Shown here piece by piece: positions 48,841 through 63,369 of a DNA stretch of 64,000 nucleotides. Source of the stretch: Rhopalosiphum padi (lineage: Eukaryota > Arthropoda > Insecta > Hemiptera > Aphididae). The stretch is taken from positions 64,644,152-64,708,151 of the forward strand of contig NC_083597.1 of assembly GCF_020882245.1 (NCBI RefSeq). The letters are read 5' to 3'. The translations under genes and the position numbers were made by a program. Each line of letters begins with the position of its first letter. Position 1 is the stretch's first letter. The notes beneath the pieces are model-generated. The model was given only the letters and a program-made list of their open reading frames with translations, did not search any database and was not told the DNA's origin.

Positions 48841-51800
48841 TCAAGGACAAAACATCTAACTTTAAAAATTTAGAAAAATCCTTTTTTCATATTTTTAATT
48901 TAATTGTTGAGTAAATAATAATAAAGAAATTAAAACATGGAATAGACATTTTGAAACGCATAGGTACGCGTAATACAAATAAGGAATTTTAAGCTATAAT
49001 AGCATATTAAAAATAAAATTATGCTTAAAAATATTTCTCTTTATTCTTTATAATAATAATATCGTTGTAAATTTTAATCTAAAACAAAAAATGAAATTTT
49101 ATAAATGCATAATATTTTGGGTAATTTAAAGAAGCAACTATAGTAATAGCATATTATGTGAATTTATTAATTTTAGCATATCAGTGGGCGATTTTTCAGA
49201 ATTGTGGTGAGCAATTAATTAAATTATGACAATTAGATGACAATAATTATTTTATTTTCCACCGCAAGAACATTAACTACCATTCTTACACTAATAATCA
49301 GCTGTTTAAAATTGAAAAATTTTGGTTCGAATTTTACGGCTTTATTTTATTCAACGTGTCGATTTGTAACCCGTTTATCTTAAATCATGCGTTTTACTCG
49401 TCTTACTGATGGATCATTTTCGTCTCATATTTATTTGCAGATATGTTGTATTACGAACAATGGCTAAAGGGTCGACCTATAATAATATGTGGACCCACTC
49501 GGCAACTGGACCAAATTTTTGGATTTAATAAAAATAAAAGTGAAAATTGCAAATTATAAGACAAAATAAGAGACTTAAAATCCTCATAATATATAACATA
49601 AAAATACTATAAAACACATAACAAACATGATTGTAAGACCAATAAAGTCTAAAATTTTAAATTTAAGTATATAATCTTGATTTTCAGATTTCTAAAAAAT
49701 GATAACTTTAAAATTTAAATTTTTAGCGAACTTTAAATAAAAAATAGTAAAAATATGATACCGATAAATATATTACCAGATATAATCACGTGAATGCGAA
49801 TGAAATGACTTCATTATATACAACACAAATAGTATAATATTATAATAATATATATGATATATTTCAACATAATATTATTACATGTCCTTGGACACGCATC
49901 ATTCACAGGGCAATGAAAAAAGTCAAACTCCATTGGCGATATTTTTTTAAATACAATCCTCAATAATGAATAGTTTTTAATCGAAACGACTATACGAAAA
50001 TAATGTATGTTTTTATAGACGATTAAAAACAGTAATTGTCGGTGTGTGCCAAACACAATCGATCATATAGACATGTTATATAGATTATAGACCTTCAAAG
50101 TTACTAGTTAGGGAGACAAAATGTAAATTTATAATTGTATAAATTCTCCTATTCTCTTGATAATAATAATTATTATTAATATATTAATCTAAAAAAATTT
50201 TTCTTTTTCATAAAAATCATGGTCCGAACTTGTTATAGATTTAGAAACTGACAAAGTTACACAATAGTAAGGTACATGTATAATCTTGTGATAAGTAAAT
50301 AATTTAACTCGACTAAAACACTCTGATTAATAATGTTTTTAAATTGAATGTTATAATTTATTAATTTTAAATTAATACATTCGAAATTTATCTACAACAA
50401 ATGGTAGACAATGTAAAAAATAGAAGTTGTAGTTTACAATGTAAATCGTTGATTGCATTGTACCTATTATAATTTTAAAAGTTTCGATAACGTCATCGTT
50501 AATATCGATATTATAAGTTGCATATGTTTGTGAATATTCTCATCTGAGCACTATAATCAGTCTTGTCTTATTATGCTTTAAATATTAATTTTAATGAAAC
50601 TTAACTTTAGTTTAGTTAAGCTTATAACAATGATTCATATATTATAATATATAAAACTACAAGATGGTCGATTGGTTCTTATCAATGAGGTGTTGAATGT
50701 TCATCATATTGTGTATGTTTTAATATAAGTTATAGGTAACAAAAATATTTTATAATTGATTATATAAAAGTATATAGATATTAAACTAATACTCAAAGAT
50801 AATTTTCAGAATTTAGTCATGTGAATTAGTAAAATATAATAGGCCGCAGATCATAGATCTCACTGCTACCCACCCTGCCGCCGCCGTCAACATGCTTATG
50901 CAACCGATATCGTCTCTAACTAAAAACGTGCTAAGTCGTACAATAAATGTATCGCACCAAAAGTTTTCTACAATTCCGTTGCGCGTACTTGTAGTATATA
51001 ATAATTGCAATATTTTAATAAATAGCGAATAATATTGAACGCGCGCATTACGTAAAAGGTGCCAACTGCGATATTTTTAACGGCTTCAATACCCACCCAA
51101 TATCATTAACAATTGAAAATTGAATGTAATTGCATTTTTACATCATCCGAGAAAGCGTTACGTCATACCTTCGACATAATAATTAGATATTATATATTAC
51201 AATATTGTTCATCTTACCGCTTGTTTCTTGTACGCCGAACATATTTTGATACAAAAAAAAGCTGTTTAAAATTATTTGCGAATTCAACGAACAATATTAT
51301 ATTATGATATTTATTAATGATACTAATAATAAGTTTGACATTCTTGTAACAAGCGTGTACTAATTTCTTTTCGTTTTTCAGAAACAAAGGCGCAACAAAT
51401 AGAATTCCTGAAAGAATAAACATCCATTTTGAGTTTCAGAAACGTTATCTCGTTGAATAAACTCGAAAGCATAACGTGTACTATAATAAAATAACTGCGT
51501 TGTTCCCAAGCTTCCGCTCTAAACGTACCATAATATAATACTTTACGTCGACTGTTGTCTGTTATTCGAAAAGTCAAAACTTATTTACTTTTTCATACTG
51601 TAAAATGTATTATTAAGAACGCAAGTGAGTATCAGCACAGATATATCATCTGCAAAGTACGACGGGTAAAGGCAATCGATCATACAATTTACGATCTACA
51701 AATGCGTTTAATACGAAAACTTGTTTGAAACTTCGACGTAAAATTATTGTGTATAGGTTATAGTTATATATTATATTGGAGACGACGTTGAGCGAGAAGT

Positions 51801-53999
51801 TGCCGACAGGTGAATTTATGTCAACTAAATAGAGATCCATATAATCAAGTCCGTTAAATTATGTCATTGCAATATATTATTTTATTTAAAACAACAGTTG
51901 TATATCGATTTTAGCGAATCTAGCATTCAAAACGTCCACAGATATTTTCACCTAAATCTAATACAACTATCAACAATATTTTGACAATTTTCTTTAGCAA
52001 AGTTAAAGCATTTGTTTTTATAAATACATAATTAATGATAATACATAATAATATTAATATATAAATGTATAATATATTTGGTAATATTATGTATTACTAA
52101 TATTACATAGTTAAAAATCTCAATTATCGAAAAACAAAAATTCGCTCTTAAAATAATATGAGCGTTTAAAAATACAAAAAATACATCTTACAATGGTAGT
52201 AACTTGTGACCACATAATATATATATCGCATTAAATTGTAGCAATAAATAATTGAAATAACATAATATAACTTAATTGTTTCACAAAAATAATATGGTAT
52301 GTGTAACTGTAGTCAGTAGATACATAACGTATTGTACTTTTATCAAAGTATGTATTTCCACTCTACAGTTGAGAATTTACCCTCATTCGTAATTTTTATG
52401 AACATTATGTTGTATTGTAATATTATTTTCAATATTTTCATTTTAGTTCGTTTAATTAAATCCATGAATCGTTTAAGTTAATATTAAATTAAATGTGAGT
52501 AATGTGATTAACAATGAAATGTTTTCTTGTACTTAAAATATGTTATTGATCAAATACAAGTTAAACTCTATTACAACACGTGCTAGCAATCAGATAAAAA
52601 AAGTTAAACGATTAGGCAAGAAACCTTACACTTACGATTGTAATATCACATAACTTTTAAAAATTGATTTTTTCCTGAAAATCAGAATGTACATTTTTAT
52701 ATTTTAGAATAACTTAATATTATTTAAAAATTCATAATCAATAATCATAGTTAATCATATTATACTCGTATCATATTACATGATTTACGTACATATAAAA
52801 TAATTTATGCGATATGTGCATACTATTATATTTTATTATGATTGATGAAAAATATTAATATAACATTTTTTATCTTTTTAGTCCTGTGTAATCGGTGCTG
52901 AACAAATAGATATAATTGTTAAGACAATTTTTAATTTAACTTTTGACAAAACTTTTGTTTCTTATTCTTTCTTATTCTTTCGCATTAAAAAAGTAAGGAA
53001 ACTACTTTTTAAAATGTTTCAAACTTTGCCAAAAGAAAATTAATAATATTTTTAAAATATATTTTCATATTAATCATTAATTTTAATCAAAAATAATTTC
53101 AAATTGTAAAATAGTGGGAACAACTAACTATTTATGAATATTATTATTAAATAATTCATACTTATTAATTCTATTACTTTCAAGGTATAAAATTATATTA
53201 TACAGGTATTAATATTTAATATACTCGAATACCGTTAATTGTCACTGCATAAAATGAATTCATCTTATAGAATTATAATGTGTTATTAGTATTTATCTTA
53301 AGTATTTATGTATGTCTGAAGTGGTTATGTAATATTTACTCTATAATAAACATACATTATGTATCTACATATTATATGTTACACGTTTAATGCAATTATT
53401 TCTGATTCTCGATCAAAATGTATAATAAAAATAAACTATTTAATGCATACTATTTTCAAATCATAAAATATAAATTAAACAATAAAATGTATAGATCCAT
53501 TTACCTAAACTCCGTCGAGTAAATAATCACCAGTGTTAACTTACGATTTTGGTATAATTATATAATTGCGTGGCTATTAGCTAATATTTAATAACATTAC
53601 ATATAATAAATCGTGCGAGTAAATAATATCATTCTGTCATAAAATTTTATGTCTGAAAATAGTGCTAAACTATATGCGTAAAATATTATACTAAATAAAA
53701 TCAAACAACTAAAAGCGTGAGATATACTTATGCTTAAACCTATTTAAATCTGTAAAAAAAACTTATTGTCGCGCTTTTTACGGTTTTTATAAAAATGTAA
53801 ACAACGTCAAGTCTTCTCAAATCAAAACCTTGTTAAGTTACATACTAAGTAAAAATATTTTTTTCTGTAAGACTGAAATTCAACTTATAACGATTATTGA
53901 ACATTTTGTTTTTATGGTGAGTAAATGAAATCTGACTCGTCGGAAATATAATTATACACAATCGCACGGCGGAACAAAAGTTTAAGACACCCACAAACA
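48841..53999. other. long AT-rich non-coding stretch
   Basis: No motif-bearing frame in 5.1 kb. An acceptor-like tract TCTTTTCGTTTTTCAG (51,367-51,382) lies next to a minus-strand 84-codon frame without homology. CT/TTCT repeats occur at 52,958-52,982. Confidence 0.5.
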
Positions 54000-54200
54000 T
54001 TATTAAAACACCTCAGGCTCCGTGTTTTTATGTGAACAAAGTTTTTTTTTGTTCCGGATCGTGCGTTTCCAAAGAACCCGCGCTCGTAAACGTCTCGGCC
54101 TCTCGGGTACTCCCGGCGTCTTGCCCCGACCTATCCCAAGGTAAAACGTGTAATCACGTCGCCAGCAAAAATACGTACTACGTACGTACGTAGGATGTGT
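54000..54200. other. small GC-elevated patch with (TACG)n palindrome
   Basis: A GC patch at 54,050-54,140 and a TACGTACGTACGTA self-complementary run at 54,179-54,192. A 68-codon minus frame has no motif. Confidence 0.4.
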
Positions 54201-56859
54201 AATTAACAAATAAAAATCCGTAACATTATAATAATTTGTTTTCCTTTCGAAACCACTCGGACGACAACAGGTTTCAGTTCAGCTATATAATATTATACGT
54301 TTTGACTTTTAATAGTCCATATTATACCATAACAGGCTACACTATAACATTTTGAAAGCGAAAATTAAAAAATGCGATTTTTCTCGTATTTCTACTGTAT
54401 TATACTTGTACAACAAAAAACTGCGTCGTACGAACAGGCACCGTATTAAATGACGAATATCACTCGACATTATATTATAATATTATCATTTATTACATTT
54501 TGTTTTGATCACTAATAATAATTGTGGCGTGACAAACCTCAGGAAAGTAACTCGAGATGAATCGAACATAAAATGCTATATGATAGTATTATATAATTGT
54601 ACATAAATGATCGATGAATTTTTAATTAAAATAAATATATTAGATTATTGCACCATAATGCAAACCAATCGATAATCCGATGAGTTTCGAATCGATCCAA
54701 CACCAAAACGGTTTATTGTAATATTGGATTTCTGTCAAAACATTAACATATCATAACTGTTTTTATAAGGTGAAAAAATATGTAGATATTGGTATTTTAG
54801 TTTAGTATCGTCATATCCAATATTCTAAATAATAATAGTATACTATATATATATTTATTAGGTAGTGGTAATATTTCGAATTTAACAATAATATTAATGA
54901 GATGCGAAGCCAATGCGGTTTAAAAGTTTTTAGGGTTATATTATATAGGTAGTCATTTTATAGCTACATAAAATTTGAATTTCTATTGATTAAGCTATGC
55001 AAATACACGTTTTTAGTTGGACGAATACACATCTAATCATATTATTATACACATATTGTAATGTATCAGTTTATTTTTTATTATAATATATATTTTTTTA
55101 AATATTCACCTATACTATTATTCCGCCGAAAACCGTATTTTCAGAAAATTTAAAATTCAAAAGACTTTTATAATGTGGTCTTTTAAATTTCAATACCATA
55201 GAATGTTTATTATATAGGTTTGCATTTTGGGAAAAACGAAATAAATACAGCGACGGCATCTCACGGCTATAGTCTACGATTTCGTGTTTATCGTTATCCA
55301 TTATCCATCGAAGTACCATCATAATCAAACATCACGTTATTATTATCAAAACCGATGAAGATGAACATTTTAATGGCAGATGAATTGCATATTATTGTAA
55401 GTATATATTAAATTTCACGACAAAACTATACAACAGCAGTATACGTGAGGGAGGTATTTAGTGTTTTTTTTTAACTACAGATATGATCGTTTTGCCTATA
55501 ATATGTAAATATAATTATATAAGCCACGCCCATTATTTTTTATTGCGTATTTTCAAGCAGAACTATTTCAATATTTAAGTTGGTTACCATAACACAAATA
55601 TAGTTTATCATTGATACGGTATTTAAAACGAATATTATGTTTAAACAACGATATTATAGTGCCTTAGTATAATAGCAGTGACCATAATAGGGATGTGTCG
55701 GCTAAGCGTATTATTATTAAATTATTGACATTATCTGAAGAGTGCGTAGTATTCTACGGAAAAAAATGTCACCTTGTATGCGGTGTGTATTAAATTATTT
55801 ATAATATATATATATATACATATGTATATTATGTATTTATATCGTATACGATACGTTTAACGATATTATAAGCAGGTGAATAAATTAATATTCGTCGCAG
55901 CATATACTTATATACGTACTTACGATCATTTGTATACGATATCGGAAATGTTATTTTTTTACTCGGCCTGAGTTGTTTTTTTTCTTCGTGTGTTTTTATT
56001 CACGAATATCGTCGTGGTCAAAAGATACGATCGGAATTTCACGCTAATCAACTGCAGTCGGCGTATAACCATAAACCAATATAGCAACTATTATAACAAC
56101 ATGCTTTATGACCTTTCAAAAATCTGCAAACAAATATACAATACGATATAATATTATATTATATCGATCGTCCGTATTGTATTCTAACATTATTTTGCAT
56201 TATAGGTATATACTTTCGAACGCCTGTAGACGAATGTGCGTTGTACATGGGAATCGAAACTGACCAGTTTTTATATTGAATAAGTAAAGGTTGAATGGAT
56301 AATCGATATGATGTGCTGTTGCTGTAATTATAATATTTTAATGAAAAGATTCTATTCGAGTAAAATATCATACCTGATATAATAATATTAATTAAAATAA
56401 AAGAGGAAAGTTGGCATCCATCAAGCCGCATAATATATGTAATATAAGGTTCATACAAATTATATTATTAAAGTGTTGAGATGTTCTATAATAATATAGG
56501 TAGTATTATGTATAGATACCAATATTCAGTTACAAGAGTAGCGCGAGATACGATTTATTCCGTTTTCGTTTTACATTAAGAAAATTAAATACGTAATTCT
56601 CACAGTAAACCATTTAGAAGGCATCATCAGTATTCAGTACGATATAATAATAATATAATATAAGCGTTTATAATATTATATTATAGGTGGTCGAAAACAC
56701 GCAACGCATAACTCGACGTACCTATTTGATAAATTAGGTAAACGAATCCCGACCAAGTACAAGTTACTATTTTCTCACACGATAATAATATTATCAATAA
56801 TTTAGATTTGAATAATATACTGATCGTAATATATATGTATAGTGTATACATAATAACAA
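54201..56859. other. AT-rich non-coding stretch
   Basis: No gene recognised. A (TA)n run is at 55,803-55,818. Minus frames at 55,110-55,328 and 56,159-56,458 lack motifs. Confidence 0.5.
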
Positions 56860-57348
56860 TGTTATTTACCAAGCATGGTCACTCCCATTTTTTCATTTAA
56901 TAATACATTTATTCAAATTTTTATTATTGGTTAAATATATATTTAAATACCATATTTTCAAAATTTTCAAAATTGTTTGTATTGGATAAGAAGTGTCTTG
57001 TAACAATATAAACTTCTGTTTTTAAAATGAAAACCTCCCTTATACTGTTAATTTTTTAGTGGATATAATATTATATTTCTATTTTTTAAATGTTGATGTA
57101 CTGAGTAAAAAAGATTGTTTTCGTTTAAAAAATAGAAGTTTGTATTTCCACATGACAGTCCTTATAAATAATACAAAATATCTTAACTCTCTTAAGAATT
57201 AGAAAATATAACCTTTGTGTTTTTATTATTTTTAGTTTTAGTTCACAATTTGGTAGACGTTTAAAATTTCTAAGAACTAGAATTTGAATAACTGCGTTAT
57301 TGAAAAAAAAAGAATAGGCCTGGATGCTTAATAAATCACTCTGTATAC
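56860..57348. mobile_element. TIR family copy 7, 489 bp, clear fold-back structure
   Basis: The left end has TTTACCAAGCATGGTCACTC and the right end GGATGCTTAATAAATCACTC then TGTATA. The inverted similarity continues far inward: ATATAAACTTCTGTTTTTAA (left) against TTAAAAAATAGAAGTTTGTA (right, its inverted counterpart), and AAGTGTCTTGTAACA against CCACATGACAGTCCTTA. Both arms are about 200 bp, so the element is a long imperfect palindrome with a short centre near 57,060-57,110. Non-coding. Confidence 0.8.
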
Positions 57349-59034
57349 AATATGCGAGTACTAATGGCTATATTTTGGTCTCATATACAATCATATTAAT
57401 ACTCGCAATATTGATAATTGAAAACCATATTATGTTTTGATACCTTCGACAGCCATATTATTGCGTACAATATGCATTAATTATATTATACATTTCCGCT
57501 ACTTATAGTCATTGATTTCTAATTCCGACTAAATATTCGATTAAGCTTTCGCGTTGTTGTTATTTTAATATAATACCATCGGGGCTCTAAAATATTATAT
57601 ACGCGTGGCCATAATAATATCTCATTCGCAAGTTGGCATACGAGTGATGAATATAACGACGTTATCTTCTGTGTGGCGCAGTCGGTACCTTCGAAATTAC
57701 ACGGTGTATAATATTCGTCAACATTTTATTAAAACGTGTTCAACGAGACGTTCGTCACGGTTTGTGATAATGTTATAACACACCATTACTTTTATTAAAA
57801 ACGATCACGAAAAGCACACATTAATCTCGATTTTTGAAATAATATTTTACAACTATTGTAACTTTGTAAGCATACGATATTCACACTGATACGTCTGATA
57901 CTTACAACGTGCAGTGAACGTATTTTGTTAATTGAATTTATACTACGCAAATAAATATATAATAATACAATAAATAATGCTACGTTCCAATTTAATATCA
58001 TATAGATATAAAATTCGTGTGTGCAGCACTTAAAATAATAGGTTATTGCAGGTATTATTATCTTTGTTTTTATTTTGACGCATCTATGACGCGACAAAAC
58101 GCATTATAATATTATTTTACCTAAATAACATTTGCTTCAGATCATATAGTTAAATAATGTCATCAGAATATATAATCCATTATTATCTACGCAGAATTTT
58201 GTATTTGAACAGAAGGTGACATATTTTACATAATATATATGTAGACATAGACATGTTGCCATTGTAATGTACGATATAATATACGGAGATCACAGAAACG
58301 TGAAAATGTTATTTTAGTTTTATTTATTAAAGTTACGATTGGAATAGTTATTATATAGTTAGTTTAGAGATGTCTAAGTCACACCAGTATTTACCAAAAA
58401 TTGTACTTGACACTCCTTTTGATATTCAAAAATCTTACACCACCTTCATGATTAATTTTTTTAAATGGCCTTTTTTGGTCTGCATGACAACGTTATTTTA
58501 GTTGTAGTGGCTCTTAAAAATTTGCCCTAAAAAAATACACAGATTTTAAGTGTGCAATTTCGAATAAGTTAATGTACCTATATTATATGTAATATTAGTT
58601 TATAAATTATAAATAAAATTGATATTATCCTAATGAGATGAATGTACGTGATGTCTCTCCAAAATTCACATTCAATATGATTATGTGCGTGGATAGTACC
58701 TTATCTGCATAATTATTATAAAAATATAATATAACTACGTAAAACGTACAATAAGTCATATAATGATATTCCTATAAATGAAACTACTTAAGGAAAATTC
58801 AGATTGAAAAATTCACATAGAAACAGCCACCGCCCACTTTTATAATACAATGACCCCCAATCGAGATTGTAATATCATTCCTCCCCTTGATAGTTCTATC
58901 TCCCACTTAGGGGAACACTGCGCTACGCGATTTTAACGGTATCGTTGTGCACTATACGCTTTCGCGTATTTTGTTAACATTTCACGTCGATTGCATCACT
59001 ATTTGATTCTAAAATCGGGGCCACGATTATATAT
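57349..59034. other. AT-rich non-coding stretch
   Basis: A CpG patch at 57,600-57,740 and a GC-richer segment at 58,825-59,010 are without open frames of note. A 100-codon minus frame (57,795-58,097) lacks motifs. Confidence 0.45.
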
Positions 59035-59245
59035 ATTTATTTATTTATATTAATCAACGGGCATAAGCCCTTTAACAACATATTACATACTTATAGATAC
59101 ATGGAAGCTATTACAGATATAGCGATAACAATACATAAATAAAACTAATAGAAAGACAAGAAAAAAGAATAAACAAAGAAAAAATATATCATATAATAAC
59201 AAAGTATAATATATTAGAACCCAACCCCTATAGGTTACTATATGT
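59035..59245 (-). mobile_element. LINE-like 3' end on the minus strand
   Basis: Read on the minus strand, a T-rich region leads to GTTGTTAAAGGGCTTATGCC then CGTTGATTAATATAAATAAA and a TAAA-unit tail. GGGC-ATAA-GCCC (59,059-59,070) is a small hairpin directly before the short-unit tail, the same layout as at 17,575 and 21,860 but with a different sequence. No RT sequence remains. The class is inferred. Confidence 0.5.
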
Positions 59246-59363
59246 ATATAATATGGCTCATAAATTGATTTCATTTAGGCTAACGAAAATCGTACATTTT
59301 TTTTTGTTTATATAGGGTTGCCGTTGGTTACAGAAATAAAATTTAAAAGAAAAAATGTTATGG

Positions 59364-59756
59364 ACTAGCCGACCCGCCACTTGTTGATATGGGATTTTTT
59401 TTAAAACAAAAGAAAATGATATTTAATTGTTTGTTATTCAAACATTCAACAATATCCGTCTGTTTGTAGCTTATATAGACTACGCTTGAACAATTTTCAC
59501 GAAAGTTTTAGAAATTGTTCTTAGAGATATCAGAAAAGTTTTGAATGTAGTTCGAACCTTGCCGAAAATATGCCAAGTGTTTTATCCAATTGGCCACGGG
59601 CGAATGGCCCGCTTCGGTTGAATCGGTTCACTAAGCGATGATGTACACCGATGCTGATTTGCCAATGAATTTAAAAGTACATTAAATCCGTCGAGATATA
59701 CCGATATAGCACCGCGTGTTATGTTTTAATAAATTTATTCCGAGCGAAGTCGGATA
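59364..59756 (+). repeat. interspersed repeat with TAGCCGACCCGCC opening and CGAGCGAAGTCGG end
   Basis: It opens with TAGCCGACCCGCC, has CCGTCTGTTTGTAGC and a CTTGAACAATTTTCACGAAA segment in the middle, and ends with a CCGA-gcgaag-TCGG hairpin. Related modules recur in insect genomes at the ends of non-autonomous elements; I cannot name the family. GC content is above the flanks. No coding capacity. Confidence 0.5.
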
Positions 59757-62700
59757 ATATACAGCCAATATAGTATATAAATATGTATGAACAATATTAA
59801 AGTACACATTAACCCACACGTGTGGACTTCATTAAACGCGAAATCTATACGAAAATAAAACGGTATGATAATAATACCCATGAAATAATAGTATAGCAAT
59901 AATAGTAGTTTAATAATATAATATAATAATAACTGTGCATAAATGTGTATTACGCGAACACGTAGGACGAAGAGAAGTAAAATACTTTCTATCGATAATC
60001 ATATTATTGCTTTATACTCATATATAGAGAAGTAAACTTACGGCTTTTCGCCGTTTATTTCATAATATCGTTGCACGATACATGGTATATGTATTGCGTG
60101 GAAAAATATTAATAATGAAACGCTTATAAAGAGAATAGTATATACATTATTATACTATATATTATGTAATTATATATATATATATACATAGAATTTTATG
60201 GGAAATATCGATTTTAGCATGTATATCATACCTATATATTATACGCGCTCGTTACTGTGACTCTATCGACTGTGGGAATAATAATAATAAAATCAATTTT
60301 AAATAAAAAGGAAATGCCTACTCGAATATCTACGCCGCCGTACTATTACGTAAATACAAATATGACCCCACAAAAACAACACTACTGCAATGATATCATA
60401 CTATACCTGTCACATGCGGCTATATGCGTATAGCGTGTTATTATTCATAATAATATACAGTACCTATGCATTTTACATAATTACTTTTTTTTGCACTCGG
60501 AATTTTACGCCGATAAACACTACATGCCGCAGTTTATAATAGTCTGCAGAGCATCAATGTCGTTCGTGGATTCGGATCAGATGAAAATAATAATTATTAA
60601 AAAATGCAACGAACACAAACCCTTGTGTATACAGTGTGCGTATTATTATTTATTTTGCCGCAGAGGCTCTCTTACGATGGCGTTTAATAGGGTTTGGTCA
60701 AGGGGTGATTTAATATCAGAATACTTAATACTCTAATATATAATAATATTATATTATGTGAATACATTTTTCAAATCACGAAAATCTTTTTTGTTCAGCT
60801 CTTAACATATTATCCGTTTACCCCATTGTATCTGAACTCAGCAAAATATCTGTCCGCCCTATAGTTCACCCCCTTTTATTTTTTTGTCGTTTAACATATT
60901 TGCAGTGTAGACCTAATTTTTTTATACTTGCAGGGTATTCTATACATATAGCTAACTAACGCTGTATAACACAGTGCAGGACCGATGACCCGCCTTGTAA
61001 ACATAATATTTTAGGTATCATCATTCAACAATTCATTTTCACATACTATCGTGAATATACATTACAATATATATTTTATTATTATACTAAATACTGCATA
61101 TTGTAATGATTGTATGTGCGACATAAACACATGTAGGTATAGGTACATAATACAATTTATATTTTTCGTTCGTATAAAGTTTTAGCGTCAATTGCCAAAT
61201 TCGAAATTAAAAAACGCCAAGTACTACCGGTATCCATACCATGTGGATATACGACACCATCACGAGTCCATAGGTAACACTTTATCGTACGCATACGTAT
61301 ATTATTGTTGTGATATTATTATTATATGTTATTGTTATATAATATTGTATACAGTATAAATGGTAAAATAATATATGTATTTGTATAATGTTTTCTGTCG
61401 CGCAAGACCGGAAGAGGAGACCAGGCCTACCGGATGGAACGAGTATTTGATACACCGCATGTGTGGTTCGCATGAATATACTATATTATTATATAGACGT
61501 GTCGATAAACTACGCCACAGCCACCGGGTGTGTCATCGAGTTACCTTGGTACTGGTTCTCCAGAGCAAATTATAATCGCGTGTACCTATATAATGTATCC
61601 ACGTGTAACCATTATATTTTTCTATACACAGTTACTAAATTAAGTACGTTTACATATCTACATAAACAATATGTACCTATATCACACACACACACACACA
61701 CACACATATATACAATATACATCGTGTGTGTATATATATACTTATTATATGCTGTGTACGTCCGTCGTATGGTTCGTCGTTACAAACGTATACTTAAAAT
61801 AATAATATTAAAATATATTTATTGGTTATAATAATACACACACCAGCTTATTTTAAGCTGCTTGCCTTCGTTTACGCGTATAGCGAATAACAACACCTGC
61901 CGGCCAGTAGAACGCGTTTTCGAACATCGCAAGTTATTCGAAAACAAAATATACGGACCTATATACTATATTATGACTATTACGTTTTGTTTTTATACTC
62001 AAAAAATTAAAATTAAAACGTCACAAAATTCTAACTTTAGCTGTAATAATAAAGGTATATGATATTAATATAATATTATATAAAATGTGATGATATATAT
62101 GATATTACACAGAGTTGTATGGTCCAAAAACTTACTAACCGTTTCATATATAAAACTGTATAATATTATAAAGTTTTTTTTTTTTATTAAATATATACTT
62201 AAAAACATGCATATAACATCATATTACATATTATATATTTTATATAAGCTATATATATATTAAGATTATACCGTTATATTCTACGTAAGTACTTAACCGG
62301 AAGTGTGTAGGATTTGAAAACTCAAAAACTTAACAATATTAATCAAAACTTTAGAATGAACTTCTTGCGGATGAAACGTTCAGCGCGCTTGAATCTGAAT
62401 AAAAGAGGTGAACAAATCGTCTACGTTCTATGCAAAAATGTATTATACTGTCGGAAACTGTATCGCCTGTATAATACCTACACACGTCTATATGGAAGTT
62501 TCGTTTTTAATGTAACGATCAGAACAAATAGTTGTTTTATTCATTACCATAATTTAACACGGGAGATTGGTGCTATAACTTTGTGTACTTAAATATATAA
62601 AACCGAAAAAAAAGGCTTAACATAATTGTATATATAACTTCTCATATTTATATTAGATTATAACATAGGTAAAATGGTTTTGAATGATATCAAAATTTTA

Positions 62701-63369
62701 TTTTTGTTAATATCCTAGTGGTGAGGATGATTAGGTCATAAACATGAAATTAAATTTCTATCTGCGTCTCTATTCAATAATATTATTGTACCACACATAA
62801 TTTTGATGGTAATAGTTGTTGTGTAATTGTGCAATCCAACCAATAACATAAACATGAACGTCAAAACTCCAGTACAGTTCATTAGTCATTATAATTATTA
62901 GACGATTACCCACAAAATTCCGGACAATAAAAAAAATCGAAAGTAAGGGTATAATTAAAATAATGTAGTTTTTACTTTTCAGTTGGGCAAATATCAGTCA
63001 CGCATCAGTCCCTCGCTACGTTGAAGCACCATAATAATAGCTCTTAATTACTGGTTTTAAATTTTTAATTAATGTAGAAGAGGCGCGAAACATTTTCCAC
63101 ACAACGATTGCCATTTTCTTTGTGCAAAGTTTTATTGAACCAAATTATAATAATTATCATCATTACAATATTATCATACTATTAATTTTTTTATTATTTT
63201 TTATTTTTTAATTTTTTTTAATGAAACTGATGACTGCTGTAAAGCCTACAGAAAGTCATATTATAATATAATATTATACGCGCTGGAAGTGAAAACGTCT
63301 ATTCGTGTCTGCAGATGTAATGTAATTTCCCTTTGTTTACAATATATATAATATATATATATATGCGTG
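59757..63369. other. AT-rich non-coding stretch with small GC patches
   Basis: Patches at 60,300-60,700, 61,180-61,600 and 62,310-62,600 carry short open frames (up to 122 codons at 61,463-61,831), which run through (AC)n/(TA)n repeats and have no motif. Nothing called. Confidence 0.4.
61683..61706. repeat. (AC)n microsatellite
   Basis: About twelve AC units. Confidence 0.9.

Noticed and set aside
61463..61831. 122-codon plus-strand frame
   Set aside because: It runs through (AC)n and (TA)n microsatellites giving His-Thr and Tyr-Ile strings; no homology.
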